Assembly (NCBI GenBank): GCA_021781625.1
Contig: JAJXWL010000045.1
Span: 1 to 10,269 of the forward strand
Source: a bacterium
GTDB lineage: Bacteria > Spirochaetota > Spirochaetia > JABEVK01
DNA length: 10,269 bases
Reading direction: 5' to 3'
Made by a program: the position numbers and the translations under genes. Shown here piece by piece: positions 1 through 6,385 of this stretch (positions are counted from its first letter, which is position 1; each line of letters begins with the position of its first letter). The notes beneath the pieces were generated by a model that was given only the letters and a program-made list of their open reading frames with translations, had not been told where the DNA came from and ran no database searches.

Positions 1-333
1 CAAGGTGTCCCCTATGAACTATCGGCCCCGACAGCCACGCCCCCGTATGCCTTTACCCCGGCGAGTATTCAAGACGGTCCTGGCGCGGCGCAGACTTTTA
101 CCTATGGTTCCCTGAACCCTGACGATTACTACCCGATTTCCGATTCGACGAATAGCTTTACTTCGTCTAGCCCAGGGCCGCTCGTGTACTCGACGCTGAC
201 GGGAGTGACTTCGCTCCCCCCGCTGGCCTTTTACTACTACGCCGTCCATGCGGGGGCTTCCCTTTCTGGTTCTGTGAACCTGCAAGTGACACTGCCCCCT
301 AATGTCGAGCTCCAAGCCGTGGTGTTGCCGTGA
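1..333 (+). CDS. C-terminal part of an unrecognised, probably extracytoplasmic protein (5' end outside window)
   Basis: An open frame runs from the first base of the window to a TGA at 331-333, giving the last 110 residues of a protein whose start lies upstream. I do not recognise the family. The visible part is rich in Ser, Thr, Pro, Gly and Tyr, has almost no Lys or Arg and no Cys, and alternates short polar stretches with beta-like runs such as VNLQVTLPPNVELQAVVLP. That composition is typical of exported or surface beta-rich proteins, but this is inference and no signal peptide can be seen because the start is missing. Its stop overlaps the GTG start of the next gene by 4 bases, and that gene also encodes an exported product, so the two are probably in one operon. 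Support for coding is the uninterrupted frame and the coupled junction. Confidence 0.6.
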   Translation, partial: QGVPYELSAPTATPPYAFTPASIQDGPGAAQTFTYGSLNPDDYYPISDSTNSFTSSSPGPLVYSTLTGVTSLPPLAFYYYAVHAGASLSGSVNLQVTLPPNVELQAVVLP

Positions 334-704
334 AAGGCTTTGGTAAGAGGTATCTTGGTAAGCCCTACCTTTGGGGGGCGGCTGTTCTTTGGCTCTTACT
401 GAGCCCGGCTGTTTCTGCTTTTGCCTTGGGCCAGCCAGAGCAGGAGCAACAAACCTTGACGGGTGTTTTGTCAGTGCGGGGAAATGAACCGTTTACCTAC
501 CTCTCGTTAGCTACCGGTACCAAAGTCTGGCGTCTCACGGGACCACTGGTGCCACAACTAATCAAGTTTCAAAATCATGTTGTCAAAGTGTGGGTGAAGG
601 GAAAAACACCCCAAGGGGCAACCCCTCAGCCGGCGAGCCGTTTTGAACCACCCTCAGTGTTGGTTCTTCGCTGGAAACTTCTCAGCCCAGCAGGGAATTC
701 GTGA
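330..704 (+). CDS. Small exported protein with a possible OB-like beta-barrel domain
   Basis: This encodes 124 residues from a GTG start inside a GTGA overlap with the previous stop. The N-terminus is a clear Sec signal peptide: basic residues (Lys2, Lys6, Arg7, Lys11), a hydrophobic core around residues 14-28 (WGAAVLWLLLSPAV) and a likely signal peptidase I site after AVSA or AVSAFA. There is no lipobox cysteine. The mature part of about 90 residues has the pattern TGVLSVRG, YLSLATG, VWRLTG, then VVKVWVKGK. This glycine-punctuated strand pattern resembles small periplasmic OB-fold proteins, but I see no family-defining motif, so the fold is only a suggestion. No strong Shine-Dalgarno precedes the start, consistent with translational coupling to the upstream gene. 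It overlaps rsmG by 4 bases at its end. Function unknown; the periplasm is the expected location. Confidence 0.75.
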   Translation: MKGFGKRYLGKPYLWGAAVLWLLLSPAVSAFALGQPEQEQQTLTGVLSVRGNEPFTYLSLATGTKVWRLTGPLVPQLIKFQNHVVKVWVKGKTPQGATPQPASRFEPPSVLVLRWKLLSPAGNS

Positions 705-1375
705 CAAGCCAGGACCACGTGAACAGGGAATTTCTGAACAGGGAACTCCTGAACCAGGGGCTGGGTAAACTTGGCTTGACCGAGGACCAACACCCAGGCT
801 TGGCCGAGAAACTCATCGCCTACCAAACCTTAGTTTGTGAGGAAAATGAGCGCTTTGGTCTGGTTAGGCTCCACGAAGAGTCAGATTTTGTTCTGAAGCA
901 CGTGCTCGATAGCCTGGCTCCCTGGCGGCTGTTGTCGGGGCTACCTGGTGCTGGACGACTTGTTGACTTGGGTAGCGGTGCAGGCTTGCCGGGAATTCCG
1001 CTGGCTCTGGCCTTTCCTCAGTGGCAGGTCACCCTCGCCGAACGTAAAGAAAAGCGGGTGAGGTTTTTGGAGCTGGCAATCGATAGACTAAAGCTGACCA
1101 ACGTCAGACTGTGGCCCTATCAAATTGAGGAGCTGAAAGAGAGGTTCCCTGTGGCGGTGTTCCGGGCATTTTCTCCCCTCGATGCACCGCTTCTCAAGGT
1201 TTTAAAAAAGCTTTTAACCCCACAGGGTTTTACGGTCGCCTACAAGGGGCGTCGCGAAGTTCTAGAAACTGAGGTAACCCAGGTCAACCGCCAACTTGAT
1301 CAGCTACAAATCGTCAAGCTTGAAGTACCGTTTTTAGACGAAGAGCGCCATGTCGTTGTTTTTCAGGTTCGTTGA
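701..1375 (+). CDS. rsmG: 16S rRNA (guanine-N7)-methyltransferase RsmG (GidB)
   Basis: RsmG transfers a methyl group from S-adenosylmethionine to N7 of a guanine in the 530 loop of 16S rRNA (G527 in E. coli). Loss of this enzyme gives low-level streptomycin resistance in other bacteria. The 224-residue length is normal. Visible family marks are the helical lead-in with KHVLDSL (66-72), SAM motif I VDLGSGAGLPGIP (88-100), the acidic residue Glu114 after the second strand (TLAERK), the FRAFSPL segment (154-160), YKG (181-183) and a C-terminal ERHVVVF strand. The GTG start at 701 is chosen because it forms a GTGA overlap with the previous stop and has AGGG five bases upstream. A second GTG at 719 with AGGA before it is an alternative. 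Residues 8-22 are encoded by an imperfect 15-bp tandem repeat and look like a lineage-specific extension. The gene ends one base before a convergent gene. Confidence 0.96.
   Translation: MTSQDHVNREFLNRELLNQGLGKLGLTEDQHPGLAEKLIAYQTLVCEENERFGLVRLHEESDFVLKHVLDSLAPWRLLSGLPGAGRLVDLGSGAGLPGIPLALAFPQWQVTLAERKEKRVRFLELAIDRLKLTNVRLWPYQIEELKERFPVAVFRAFSPLDAPLLKVLKKLLTPQGFTVAYKGRREVLETEVTQVNRQLDQLQIVKLEVPFLDEERHVVVFQVR
721..765 (+). repeat. Imperfect 15-bp tandem repeat, three copies, in the 5' end of rsmG
   Basis: Three head-to-tail units lie at 721-735, 736-750 and 751-765. The first two (GAACAGGGAATTTCT and GAACAGGGAACTCCT) differ at two positions and the third is more diverged. A related string, CAGGGAATTCGTGA, sits at 691-704 across the start codon. 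Because the unit is five codons long, the repeat keeps frame and encodes NREFL, NRELL, NQGLG near the N-terminus. The copies probably arose by local duplication. Confidence 0.7.
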
Positions 1376-1376
1376 G

Positions 1377-2726
1377 TTATAGGCTGGACATAGCCTTTAG
1401 CAGGCCATCTTTTTCTACCAGATCGATGAGCCTGGCCTCGACAAATTGCTTAGCCGTTTGAGTAAAGGTTCCTGCGGTTACGCAGAAACCGCGGCCAGCC
1501 CGAATTTCTTTAAGGCGGGCCTGCATGTCCCGCAAAAAGAGTTCCCCCACCTGGGCATTCGATCGAATAAAGCGAAATAAGATTAGATCTTCCCATTTGC
1601 TGGTGCTGACCTCGCAGGTAATGTCGGCATATTCATTTTTATTGACTGTTACATCCTGAATCTTGACGGCAGCTTTGGGAAAAAACGTGTAGGTCAAACT
1701 GCGGCACAAGGTCACAAATTCCGACGTGGGGGCCATCATGTAGATCTGGAGGTTTTTATTGGAATGAAACTCTGACAGACGGCGGATCTGTTCGGGGACA
1801 TCTTTATAAGTGGGGTTGATATTCCGCAGGTCTTTGTATTGCCTTAGCGCGGCTTCCATGTTTTGCACCTGTACGTAAGCCGCCGCTAAGCGGTAATGCA
1901 TTTCTAACCGTAAGTCGTCGGGAACTTTTTGATGACGTAAGCCGATTTCGAGATCCTCGATGGCAGCGTCATATTGGCGGCCATTAAAATGTACGGTTCC
2001 TGCAAAGAGTGCTGCTTGGGGCCCCACTTCGGGGTCAGGCCTCAGATGCATAAAGATTTTGACGGCATTATCTGCCTGGCCAAGCTCAAAATAGGTTTGC
2101 GCCAGATAAAAAAGCGATTCTTTATCGGTCGGTTCAAGATCCAACGCCTTTTTTAGGTGTACCGCCGCTTCTTTGTAGGCTTTTAACTTAAAAAGACTTT
2201 GCCCCAGGTACTTAAGCGTGCCAGGGTGTTCTTTCGAGGTGGCTAGGGCTAATTTGAGTGCACTGGCTGCCTTTTCGTAGTTACGGCGAAGGTAGTCAAG
2301 ATACCCAAGGTTGTAATTGACTTCAAAACCGTCAGCCTTAAGAGCTTTGGCGACTAAAAGTGCTTTGTAGGCTTCTTCATTCTGACCCAGTTTGAGACAG
2401 CACAGCCCATAGCGAAGGTTGATGGTAAACTCATCCAGCTCTGCGGTTGAAGTGAGTGTCGACAAAAGCCCATAGGTTTTCGAGGCTTTGTCAAAATCCC
2501 CTTCGGAAAATTGTATATCGGCGATTGTAAAAAGAGCCTCGGCATCCTTGGGGTTTTGCGCTAATTTGCGCGTTGCCTCTTTAAAGAGCACGGATTTATT
2601 TTTTTTCTTTGCAACGTTCCAGGATTTTTTCTCACCAGAGCCTGACTTGAGGGAAAAGAGAACCACCAAGCCGAACAGGACAACCACGGCAAAAATTCCT
2701 AGGATCAAGGGTAGGGCATCAGGCAT
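1377..2726 (-). CDS. Membrane-anchored TPR protein with degenerate Mrr/REase-like C-terminal domain
   Basis: Counting from the ATG at 2726 this is 449 residues. Residues about 4-26 (start PDALPLILGIFAVVV) form one membrane helix followed by a Lys-rich stretch, which predicts a cytoplasmic body. Residues about 46-320 are tandem TPR-like helical pairs, for example NYNLGYLDYLRRNYEKAASA and ESLFYLAQTYFELGQADNAV. TPRs normally bind other proteins. The last ~115 residues resemble the Mrr-type restriction fold: a strand with ADITCEV, then LILFRFIRS, a helix, then GFCVTAGTFTQTAKQFVEAR and IDLVEKDGL, matching the family's G(Y/F)xVTxGxFTxxA..A...I.LIDG pattern. The usual Gln/Glu-x-Lys catalytic pair is absent (FRFIR instead), so nuclease activity is unlikely. 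The longest open frame begins at a TTG at 2768, but that has no ribosome site and lies upstream of the predicted promoter, so I prefer ATG 2726. It diverges from the Hsp70-like gene and converges on rsmG. Confidence 0.88.
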   Translation of the reverse strand: MPDALPLILGIFAVVVLFGLVVLFSLKSGSGEKKSWNVAKKKNKSVLFKEATRKLAQNPKDAEALFTIADIQFSEGDFDKASKTYGLLSTLTSTAELDEFTINLRYGLCCLKLGQNEEAYKALLVAKALKADGFEVNYNLGYLDYLRRNYEKAASALKLALATSKEHPGTLKYLGQSLFKLKAYKEAAVHLKKALDLEPTDKESLFYLAQTYFELGQADNAVKIFMHLRPDPEVGPQAALFAGTVHFNGRQYDAAIEDLEIGLRHQKVPDDLRLEMHYRLAAAYVQVQNMEAALRQYKDLRNINPTYKDVPEQIRRLSEFHSNKNLQIYMMAPTSEFVTLCRSLTYTFFPKAAVKIQDVTVNKNEYADITCEVSTSKWEDLILFRFIRSNAQVGELFLRDMQARLKEIRAGRGFCVTAGTFTQTAKQFVEARLIDLVEKDGLLKAMSSL

Positions 2727-2761
2727 AACTTCATTATCGAAGCCCTCTTGGCGGTTGTCAA
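2724..2761 (-). promoter_or_regulatory. Sigma70-type promoter for the TPR gene, predicted to give a leaderless mRNA
   Basis: On the minus strand TTGACA (2761-2756), a 17-base spacer (2755-2739) and GATAAT (2738-2733) form a near-consensus promoter (6/6 and 5/6 matches). Counting the hexamer's last base as -7 puts +1 at 2726, the A of the ATG chosen for the TPR gene. The transcript would then have no 5' leader, which also fits the lack of a well-spaced Shine-Dalgarno. Prediction from sequence only. Confidence 0.6.
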
Positions 2762-2768
2762 TTGACAA
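2755..2768. promoter_or_regulatory. Perfect 14-bp palindrome carrying both divergent -35 boxes
   Basis: TTGTCAATTGACAA is identical on both strands. Its right half provides TTGACA for rightward transcription (2762-2767) and its left half provides TTGACA for leftward transcription (2761-2756), so the two -35 boxes abut. Two polymerases could hardly bind at once, so the two genes should compete for initiation. The palindrome could also be an operator for a dimeric regulator; the sequence alone cannot separate the two readings. Confidence 0.65.
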
Positions 2769-2791
2769 AACCGAAAGGGCGGGGATAGTTT
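2762..2791 (+). promoter_or_regulatory. Predicted promoter for the Hsp70-like / lytic transglycosylase operon
   Basis: TTGACA at 2762-2767 is a perfect -35 box. With an 18-base spacer the best -10 candidate is TAGTTT at 2786-2791 (3/6 matches, keeping the first, second and last positions), giving a start near 2798 and a leader of about 21 bases. The -10 is weaker than that of the opposing promoter, so the leftward gene may fire more often. Confidence 0.45.
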
Positions 2792-2807
2792 GTTTCTATC
2801 TGACGTC

Positions 2808-2815
2808 AGGAAAGG
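2808..2815 (+). promoter_or_regulatory. Ribosome binding site setting the GTG start at 2819
   Basis: AGGAAAGG lies immediately upstream of the GTG at 2819, with AGGA seven bases from the start codon. It is the clearest Shine-Dalgarno among the plus-strand genes here and supports GTG 2819 as the start of the Hsp70-like membrane protein. Confidence 0.7.
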
Positions 2816-2818
2816 TAC

Positions 2819-4192
2819 GTGAAACCAACGACCATCGGGATTTTACAAGCCGACGGCTCTTTCTTTCCCATTGTGGAAGAATCGCAGGTCGGTGTCAAAA
2901 AGCTCACATTAACGGCGGCCCGACCTGGCCAGGAGTCCGTTCGGATTGATATCCGTAGTTCTGCTTCCGAAACCGATTCGGGACTTCATCTGGGAACCCT
3001 AGCTCTCCAGCGTTCAGGGACCGGTGACATTGAGCTGGTAATTGATCTGGATGAGCAAGGGCGCCTTACGGCAACTGCCGCATGGCCCCAGGGCACCGCT
3101 AAACAGTCAATTTCGGTCGATCTCAAAGATTATCATCAGGGCAACGACATTCCAGAACTTGAAAGCTTTGAGTCTTTACCGGATATTTTGGAACCAGCCG
3201 CCGAGGAGATTCCCCAAGAGGGCGAAGCTCCCTTGCGTTCCGATCGTGAAATTCTTAACGACGATAGTCTGGATACCTTTGAACTTGACGATTTTAATCT
3301 CGACGAAATGAAGTCTACACTCGAGATAGAACCTCCACTGCCACCGTCTGTCCCTTCAGAAGAGGCTTTTCTCGCTAAGGACTCGTTCAATGCGGACGAG
3401 ATGACACTCGGAGAATCCTTCACGTTAGATTTGCCCGACTTTGATTCTCTTGAGTCTTGGGATGCTCCAACCAGCCCTGCGCCTACAAATCCTGCTCCGA
3501 TCCCCAAAAAAGCCGAGGCAAATCCCGATTCTTTTGATTCTATGGACTGGGGAGATGAAGCGGAAGCGGAAGCTCCAACTGTCGAAGCCAAAGAAGAAGA
3601 CCCCTACGCGTTTCCGGATTTGTCCATGGACGATATGCCGTCCCTTGAACTGTCTGACTTAGATCAAGACACAAGTTTTGATTCCGACCAAGAACCTTCT
3701 ACCGACCCAACGGGAGCGTCGGCAGGGTCAGAAGATTCCTTCTTTGACGAAATGCCTGCCTGGGAACCAGAAGCTGAAGCTGAGCCTCAATTTGTGCCCG
3801 AACCAAAGCCTTCTGCCTCGTCAGTGACTTCACCGCGCCCGTCACCTAAGGATCAACCCGCATCAGGAGATACTTCGCCACCAAAAATCGACAGAGTTTC
3901 ACTCGTTTTAAGTTTAATAACGCTGGGGCTATTAGTTGCTGTCTTGTTAGGTCTTCTCTTTATGAACTTTATGCGTCCTGCCTCACCCCCAGCCTTGCGC
4001 CCAGAGTCGTTCTTAATGCCTTCGGGACCGTCGTTAGCGATGGCCACTACGGCGCAAGACCCCTTGACTGTCCCCGCTTCCTTGCATTCCACCCAGGTGT
4101 ATCAGTTACGACCGGGTGATGAAGCAAGTGATTTGGAACGTCGTTTTGGGCCCATCGTAGCTAACAAATCTTTGACAGCCTGGACTTGGTGA
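2819..4192 (+). CDS. Membrane protein with free-standing Hsp70 substrate-binding-like domain, acidic linker and one transmembrane helix
   Basis: The product has 457 residues from a GTG with a good ribosome site. Residues 1 to about 103 read like the beta-sandwich substrate-binding domain of DnaK/Hsp70. The order of elements matches: TIGILQADGSFFPIV, the VKKLTLTAARPGQESVRIDI hairpin, HLGTLALQ, then IELVIDLDEQGRLTATA, which parallels DnaK's IEVTFDIDxxGIL.VSA. No ATPase domain precedes it, since the neighbouring gene upstream is divergent. Residues about 110-355 are a low-complexity Asp/Glu/Ser/Pro-rich linker, surely disordered. Residues about 359-383 (VSLVLSLITLGLLVAVLLGL) are a membrane helix, followed by some 75 residues that end in a weakly LysM-like segment (VYQLRPGDEASDLERRFG, 427-444). 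With no signal peptide, the N-domain is expected in the cytoplasm and the tail outside. The stop overlaps the slt start by 4 bases. Function unknown; binding of peptides or protein segments at the membrane is inference. Confidence 0.85.
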   Translation: MKPTTIGILQADGSFFPIVEESQVGVKKLTLTAARPGQESVRIDIRSSASETDSGLHLGTLALQRSGTGDIELVIDLDEQGRLTATAAWPQGTAKQSISVDLKDYHQGNDIPELESFESLPDILEPAAEEIPQEGEAPLRSDREILNDDSLDTFELDDFNLDEMKSTLEIEPPLPPSVPSEEAFLAKDSFNADEMTLGESFTLDLPDFDSLESWDAPTSPAPTNPAPIPKKAEANPDSFDSMDWGDEAEAEAPTVEAKEEDPYAFPDLSMDDMPSLELSDLDQDTSFDSDQEPSTDPTGASAGSEDSFFDEMPAWEPEAEAEPQFVPEPKPSASSVTSPRPSPKDQPASGDTSPPKIDRVSLVLSLITLGLLVAVLLGLLFMNFMRPASPPALRPESFLMPSGPSLAMATTAQDPLTVPASLHSTQVYQLRPGDEASDLERRFGPIVANKSLTAWTW

Positions 4193-6384
4193 TTTTTAGA
4201 ATATTCATGACGCTTTTGAAGTTATCGCCTCTGGTTTTGATTTTCTCGCTGGTTTCGTGTGGCGCCGGTCTTTGGAATCTCCCCCCCACGGAGGTAAGAC
4301 AAAAGCTTGAAGCGGGCGATTACTCGTTTTTCACCTCGTTAAGCGATGATGAAGTGGTGGGTTCCGATCTTTCTTCGTTGGGCCCTGGCGCTTGGTATTA
4401 CTCCGGCTTTGTCCTTGCCAAGATTCACCGCCCTTTGGCGGCTGAACGACTTTGGCATATTGCTCGTGAGAGAGAACGCTCACCCTGGAATACCCTTGCC
4501 GCGCGCGAAGAGCTTAAATCGGCACGGGAACGAAAAGACTGGCCTGTCGTAGAAGATGCGGCCCGGTGGCTTCTGAGGCGCTTTCCGCAAGACTTACCCC
4601 TTCAACGTGAGCTGGTAACGGCGCTCTATTGGCAAAAGCTTGACCGTGAGGCGTGGAAAATTCTTACAAGTTGGCCAGCTAACGCCTTTTCACGCTCGCA
4701 AGAACGGGAAAATCTGTTGTACAAGGCTGTGTTGGCTGTTCGCCTCGGGTATAGCGACGAGGCCTCGAAAGCTTTAAAAACCTTGATTTTTGATACGCCT
4801 GCTTCCTTGCTCAGCTATCGTGTCTATTCGTTTTTAGAAGAAGATCCCCGACGTTATGCCCTTTTGGGGCCCGATGGGCATTGGGCGGCCTATTGGCAAT
4901 CGATGGCGGGACAAGAGATGGCTCAAGAAGCATCGCATTGGCTGAGTCACAATGCGAACCTCCCTGCCTTTTGGCGTAACCCCATTTTTATCGCAGAAAT
5001 GGGTTCTTTGTTTCGAACTCCTTCTTTGGCACGTCCAGCGTTAGGGCTTCTGGACAAACTTCCCGAGGCAAAAGGAGCCCTTGGTTATAGCCTGGCGATG
5101 ACCAAAGGTGAGCTGGACGAGGCGTTGTCGTACGGACGCTCAGCAGAGGAAATTTTTCAGAAAGCCCAGGGCTTAGCACAAAATAGTCAAGAGTGGGATC
5201 GCGCCTCCTGGAACTACCTCGCGGCGAAGGCACAACGGGTTACAGACGTTTTAGGGGATTTTGAGCAAATTCTAAAAAAAACCCGTCAACCGGCGTATTA
5301 CTCGGATGTTTTATCCTCTTGGATGGCACAACTGGCGTCACAACGTGACTGGAGGCTTCTCGCACGAGTCTATCGTGAGCTTACACCCTATTTAGTTCCC
5401 GATGACGAAGCCACGGTTGACTTTCTTTTAGCAAGCCTAGCGCGACACGACCTGTTAAACCTTCGCGACGCCGGTATTCACAAGACAGTTCGCGACCTCC
5501 TCCTAAAAACCATTACGTTGAGTCCTTTTTCGTATGAGTCCTTGATGGCTCGAGCGATCCTTGGGCAAGAGCTTCCGTTAGACACAAGGCCCAATATTGA
5601 TGCCACTTTGGACGAACGCTACACCAGGCCTCTGCCAGAAGGTCCTGAACCTCCGGTCGGCCAGTGGGTTAAGGGATTTTTCCGTTTTGGTCTTGCCCGT
5701 GAAGCTGGGGCACTTTTGATTCGTGTTTTAGGGGCTTCATCAACCGAGGTTTCGCCTGCTCTGGTTCGTGAGACAGCTTCGAAACTGCAAGAAAAAAAGG
5801 AATATAAAACCTCTCTTTTGTTGATGGATGCCGCCGTCGCAAAGCCAGGGTATCCCGTTGAAAAGCGAGATTGGGAGTTACTTTTTCCCAGGGCTTGGTC
5901 AGCTTTGATGGATACCTTGGCGAAAAAGAATCATGTGGATGCGAGCTTGCTTACCGCTTTGATTCGCGTCGAAAGTTCTTTTGACCCGCATGCAAAAAGT
6001 TGGGTTGGAGCTACGGGCCTAAGTCAGCTCATGCCCTCGACCGCACGAGGTGTGGCGCGAGAACTTAGGCTTAAGGTCAAGGATCTTGAAGATCCCGAGA
6101 CGAACCTCACCTTAGGGGCAAGGTATTTAGGCGATTTGCTTAGGGACGAAAAAAAAGCCTACTTGGCTTTGATGGCCTATAACGCCGGTTATGGGCGTGT
6201 CGCCTCATGGAGGCGAACTTTGGGTAGGCTCCCCGAAGAAATCTTTGTTGAGGCTGTTCCGTTTAGCGAGACGCGGTACTACGTCAAAAAAGTTTTGCGC
6301 TCTGCCGTGATGTACGGAATTCTCTATCACCAAAAAACCTTGCCGGAAATGGTTCGACTGATCTATCCCGAGTTTCGGTTTTAA
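4189..6384 (+). CDS. Soluble-lytic-transglycosylase-type (Slt) peptidoglycan hydrolase, lipoprotein
   Basis: The C-terminal domain (about residues 575-715) is a family 1 lytic transglycosylase, which cleaves the MurNAc-GlcNAc bond of peptidoglycan and leaves 1,6-anhydro-MurNAc ends. Visible motifs are RVESSFDP with catalytic Glu595, GATGLSQLMPSTA (607-619) and AYNAGYGRV (663-671), all in the normal order. The N-terminus is a lipoprotein signal: hydrophobic run, then lipobox LVSC with Cys24 as the lipidated residue, so the enzyme should be membrane-tethered in the periplasm. Residues about 25-560 are helical and TPR-like, corresponding to the long superhelical part of Slt70-type enzymes. Starts in the same frame are TTG 4186, GTG 4189 and ATG 4207. 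GTG 4189 is chosen because it makes the GTGA overlap seen at other junctions here, giving 731 residues. Expression depends on the upstream Hsp70-like gene. It ends 4 bases from the convergent manA gene. Confidence 0.94.
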   Translation: MIFRIFMTLLKLSPLVLIFSLVSCGAGLWNLPPTEVRQKLEAGDYSFFTSLSDDEVVGSDLSSLGPGAWYYSGFVLAKIHRPLAAERLWHIARERERSPWNTLAAREELKSARERKDWPVVEDAARWLLRRFPQDLPLQRELVTALYWQKLDREAWKILTSWPANAFSRSQERENLLYKAVLAVRLGYSDEASKALKTLIFDTPASLLSYRVYSFLEEDPRRYALLGPDGHWAAYWQSMAGQEMAQEASHWLSHNANLPAFWRNPIFIAEMGSLFRTPSLARPALGLLDKLPEAKGALGYSLAMTKGELDEALSYGRSAEEIFQKAQGLAQNSQEWDRASWNYLAAKAQRVTDVLGDFEQILKKTRQPAYYSDVLSSWMAQLASQRDWRLLARVYRELTPYLVPDDEATVDFLLASLARHDLLNLRDAGIHKTVRDLLLKTITLSPFSYESLMARAILGQELPLDTRPNIDATLDERYTRPLPEGPEPPVGQWVKGFFRFGLAREAGALLIRVLGASSTEVSPALVRETASKLQEKKEYKTSLLLMDAAVAKPGYPVEKRDWELLFPRAWSALMDTLAKKNHVDASLLTALIRVESSFDPHAKSWVGATGLSQLMPSTARGVARELRLKVKDLEDPETNLTLGARYLGDLLRDEKKAYLALMAYNAGYGRVASWRRTLGRLPEEIFVEAVPFSETRYYVKKVLRSAVMYGILYHQKTLPEMVRLIYPEFRF

Positions 6385-6385
6385 G

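Noticed and set aside
19..315. Minus-strand frame of 98 codons, Arg-rich
   Set aside because: It is antisense to the partial plus-strand gene that ends in a coupled GTGA junction, and the Arg/Gly-rich product is typical of a shadow frame.
1381..1396. Possible terminator AGGCT / AGCCT after rsmG
   Set aside because: The stem has five pairs, extension is blocked by a T-T mismatch, and only three T follow. Too weak to call as a terminator.
2727..2768. N-terminal extension of the TPR gene to the TTG at 2768
   Set aside because: No ribosome site lies upstream, the TTG belongs to the palindromic -35 element, and the predicted transcript begins at 2726. The extension also puts a charged stretch before the membrane helix.
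2488..2949. Plus-strand frame of 153 codons crossing the divergent promoter region
   Set aside because: It runs antisense to the TPR gene, then out of frame into the Hsp70-like gene, with no domain and no ribosome site.
3136..3591. Minus-strand frame of 151 codons, Ser-rich
   Set aside because: It is the antisense shadow of the Asp/Glu/Ser-rich linker of the Hsp70-like gene. Its composition is explained by complementing those codons and it has no recognisable domain.
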